A DNA stretch of 61,648 nt. Origin: CAZXNF01 sp050741255. GTDB taxonomy: Bacteria > Pseudomonadota > Gammaproteobacteria > Burkholderiales > SG8-41. Within the stretch, counting starts at the first letter, position 1. Every line of letters begins with the position of its first letter. The notes beneath the pieces are model-generated. The model was not told the origin of the DNA. It did no database searches and worked only from the letters and a program-made list of their open reading frames with translations. Positions 60,640 through 61,648 of this stretch are shown here, one piece after another. The stretch lies in NCBI GenBank assembly GCA_050741255.1, contig JBOIEQ010000004.1:1-61648 (forward strand), given 5' to 3'. A program made the translations under genes and the position numbers.

Positions 60640-61399
60640 CTTTCTTCACTCCTGTGCGGCGGGTGCGCTTGGGTTTATCCGGCGCGGGGGCCGCAGGCGG
60701 CACGGGCGCGGCGGCGGGCGCCACATCGGCGGCTGGCAGCGCCGACGGCGCGGCGACCGGCTGCTCGTGGCGCTGCACGATTTCGCCCTTGAACACCCAC
60801 ACTTTGATACCGATGATGCCGTAGGTGGTCTTGGCTTCGGCCGTGCCGTAGTCGATGTCGGCGCGCAGCGTGTGAAGCGGCACGCGGCCTTCGCGATACC
60901 ACTCGGTACGTGCGATTTCGGCGCCGTTCAGGCGGCCGGCGCTCATGATCTTGATGCCCTGGGCGCCCAGCCGCATCGCGTTCTGGATCGCGCGCTTCAT
61001 GGCGCGGCGGAACATGATGCGCTTTTGCAGCTGCTGCGCGATCGAGTCGGCGATCAGTTGCGCGTCGACTTCCGGCTTGCGAATTTCCTCGATGTTGACG
61101 TGGACCGGTACGCCGAGGATGCGGTTGAGCTCCTTGCGCAGCGCTTCGATGTCCTCGCCCTTCTTGCCGATGACGACACCCGGGCGACCGCTGTGGATCG
61201 TGATCTTGGCGTTCTTGGCAGGACGCTCGATCACCACCTTGCCGACGGCGGCGTGGCCGAGCTTCTTTTTCAGGAACTCGCGGACCTTGATGTCTTCGAG
61301 CAGCATGCCGGGGAAGTTCTTGCTGTTCGCATACCAGCGCGAGGTCCAGTGGCGCTGGACGCCCAGACGGAACCCGGTCGGATGAATTTTCTGGCCCAT
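60623..61399 (-). CDS. rpsC: 30S ribosomal protein S3
   Basis: This 258-residue S3 (uS3), MGQKIHPTGFRLGVQRHWTSRWYA, has a KH domain (VVIGKKGEDIEALRKEL). After the conserved core the protein carries a Pro/Ala-rich, then Lys/Arg-rich tail (about 45 residues), common in betaproteobacteria and longer than in E. coli. It overlaps rplP by 17 bp. Confidence 0.98.
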   Translation of the reverse strand: MGQKIHPTGFRLGVQRHWTSRWYANSKNFPGMLLEDIKVREFLKKKLGHAAVGKVVIERPAKNAKITIHSGRPGVVIGKKGEDIEALRKELNRILGVPVHVNIEEIRKPEVDAQLIADSIAQQLQKRIMFRRAMKRAIQNAMRLGAQGIKIMSAGRLNGAEIARTEWYREGRVPLHTLRADIDYGTAEAKTTYGIIGIKVWVFKGEIVQRHEQPVAAPSALPAADVAPAAAPVPPAAPAPDKPKRTRRTGVKKDAAAS

Positions 61400-61401
61400 G
61401 G

Positions 61402-61648
61402 CTATTTCCTTCCGTCGCCGACGGTGACGTAGATGTGGCAGCTGTGCTTGAGAATCCGCACGCCGCGGCCCTTGGCGCGCGCCGCGAAGCGCTTGAGCAC
61501 CGGGCCCTTCTCCACGTGGATGCTCGTGATCTTCAGTTCGTCGATGTCGGCACCCTCGTTGTGCTCGGCATTCGCAATCGCCGACTCGAGTGCCTTGCGC
61601 ACGAGCTTGGCGCCCTTTTTCGGCGTGAAGCTGAGGATGTTCAGGGCC
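61402..61648 (-). CDS. rplV: 50S ribosomal protein L22 (N-terminus beyond the window)
   Basis: The visible 81 residues read ALNILSFTPKKGAKLVRKALESAIANAEHN to the end GRGVRILKHSCHIYVTVGDGRK, the C-terminal two thirds of L22 including the tunnel-lining loop KRFAARAKGRG. The 5' end is cut by the window edge. The stop lies 2 bp before the rpsC start. Confidence 0.97.
   Translation of the reverse strand, partial: ALNILSFTPKKGAKLVRKALESAIANAEHNEGADIDELKITSIHVEKGPVLKRFAARAKGRGVRILKHSCHIYVTVGDGRK

Overview
The window is high-GC chromosomal DNA that reads as a betaproteobacterium, most likely Burkholderiales or a close relative. The evidence is the rplV-to-rplQ ribosomal order with secY, infA, rpmJ and rpoA in place, the ssb / YajR-type MFS / divergent uvrA block, and nine tripartite tricarboxylate transporter (TctC/'Bug') binding-protein genes, an expansion typical of Bordetella, Cupriavidus and relatives. 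The genus cannot be read from the sequence.

Layout. (1) 1-6977, mostly housekeeping: ssb (stop codon cut by the window edge), yajR, uvrA, a GxxExxY-family gene enclosed by 33-bp inverted arrays, a glycerate 2-kinase and a small lipoprotein. (2) 7101-21220, two CoA-linked catabolic modules, each controlled by a divergent IclR regulator. The first holds a crotonase, two CaiB-type CoA-transferases and a Bug protein, with an MmgE/PrpD gene nearby. The second is leuC-like, leuD-like, an isocitrate-lyase/PEP-mutase-family lyase and a Bug protein on one strand, and iclR, an acyl-CoA dehydrogenase and a CoA-transferase on the other. (3) 22741-28531, a lower-GC lipid cluster: a fatty-acid-hydroxylase-superfamily membrane enzyme, an acyl desaturase, a fatty-acyl reductase, an alkyl-dihydroxyacetone-phosphate synthase (AGPS) and PlsY. 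Together they look like an ether-lipid pathway, which is unusual for this group and is the most notable system in the window. (4) 28814-44751, another accessory stretch: a DUF4387 / DUF1446 / MmgE-PrpD operon, seven Bug proteins, a two-domain carboxymuconolactone-decarboxylase-like protein, a D-2-hydroxyacid dehydrogenase, a periplasmic rhodanese, a PchB-like protein and a TauD-family dioxygenase. (5) 44793-50422, stress and envelope genes: an ECF sigma / anti-sigma pair divergent from a secreted beta-propeller-cupredoxin, with matching promoter motifs on both sides, a GIY-YIG gene plus a decayed partial copy of it, DUF488, and a glycine-zipper lipoprotein. (6) 50489-61648, the alpha, spc and S10 ribosomal operons on the minus strand, cut inside rplV.

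How the genes work together. Bug proteins probably collect organic acids in the periplasm for TctAB permeases encoded elsewhere. CoA-transferases activate the acids, and dehydrogenase, hydratase, dehydratase and lyase enzymes degrade them. In the lipid cluster the reductase would supply fatty alcohol, AGPS would exchange it for the acyl group of acyl-DHAP, PlsY would supply acylated backbone, and the two membrane di-iron enzymes would modify the chains. No tRNA, rRNA, CRISPR array, integrase or intact insertion sequence was seen.
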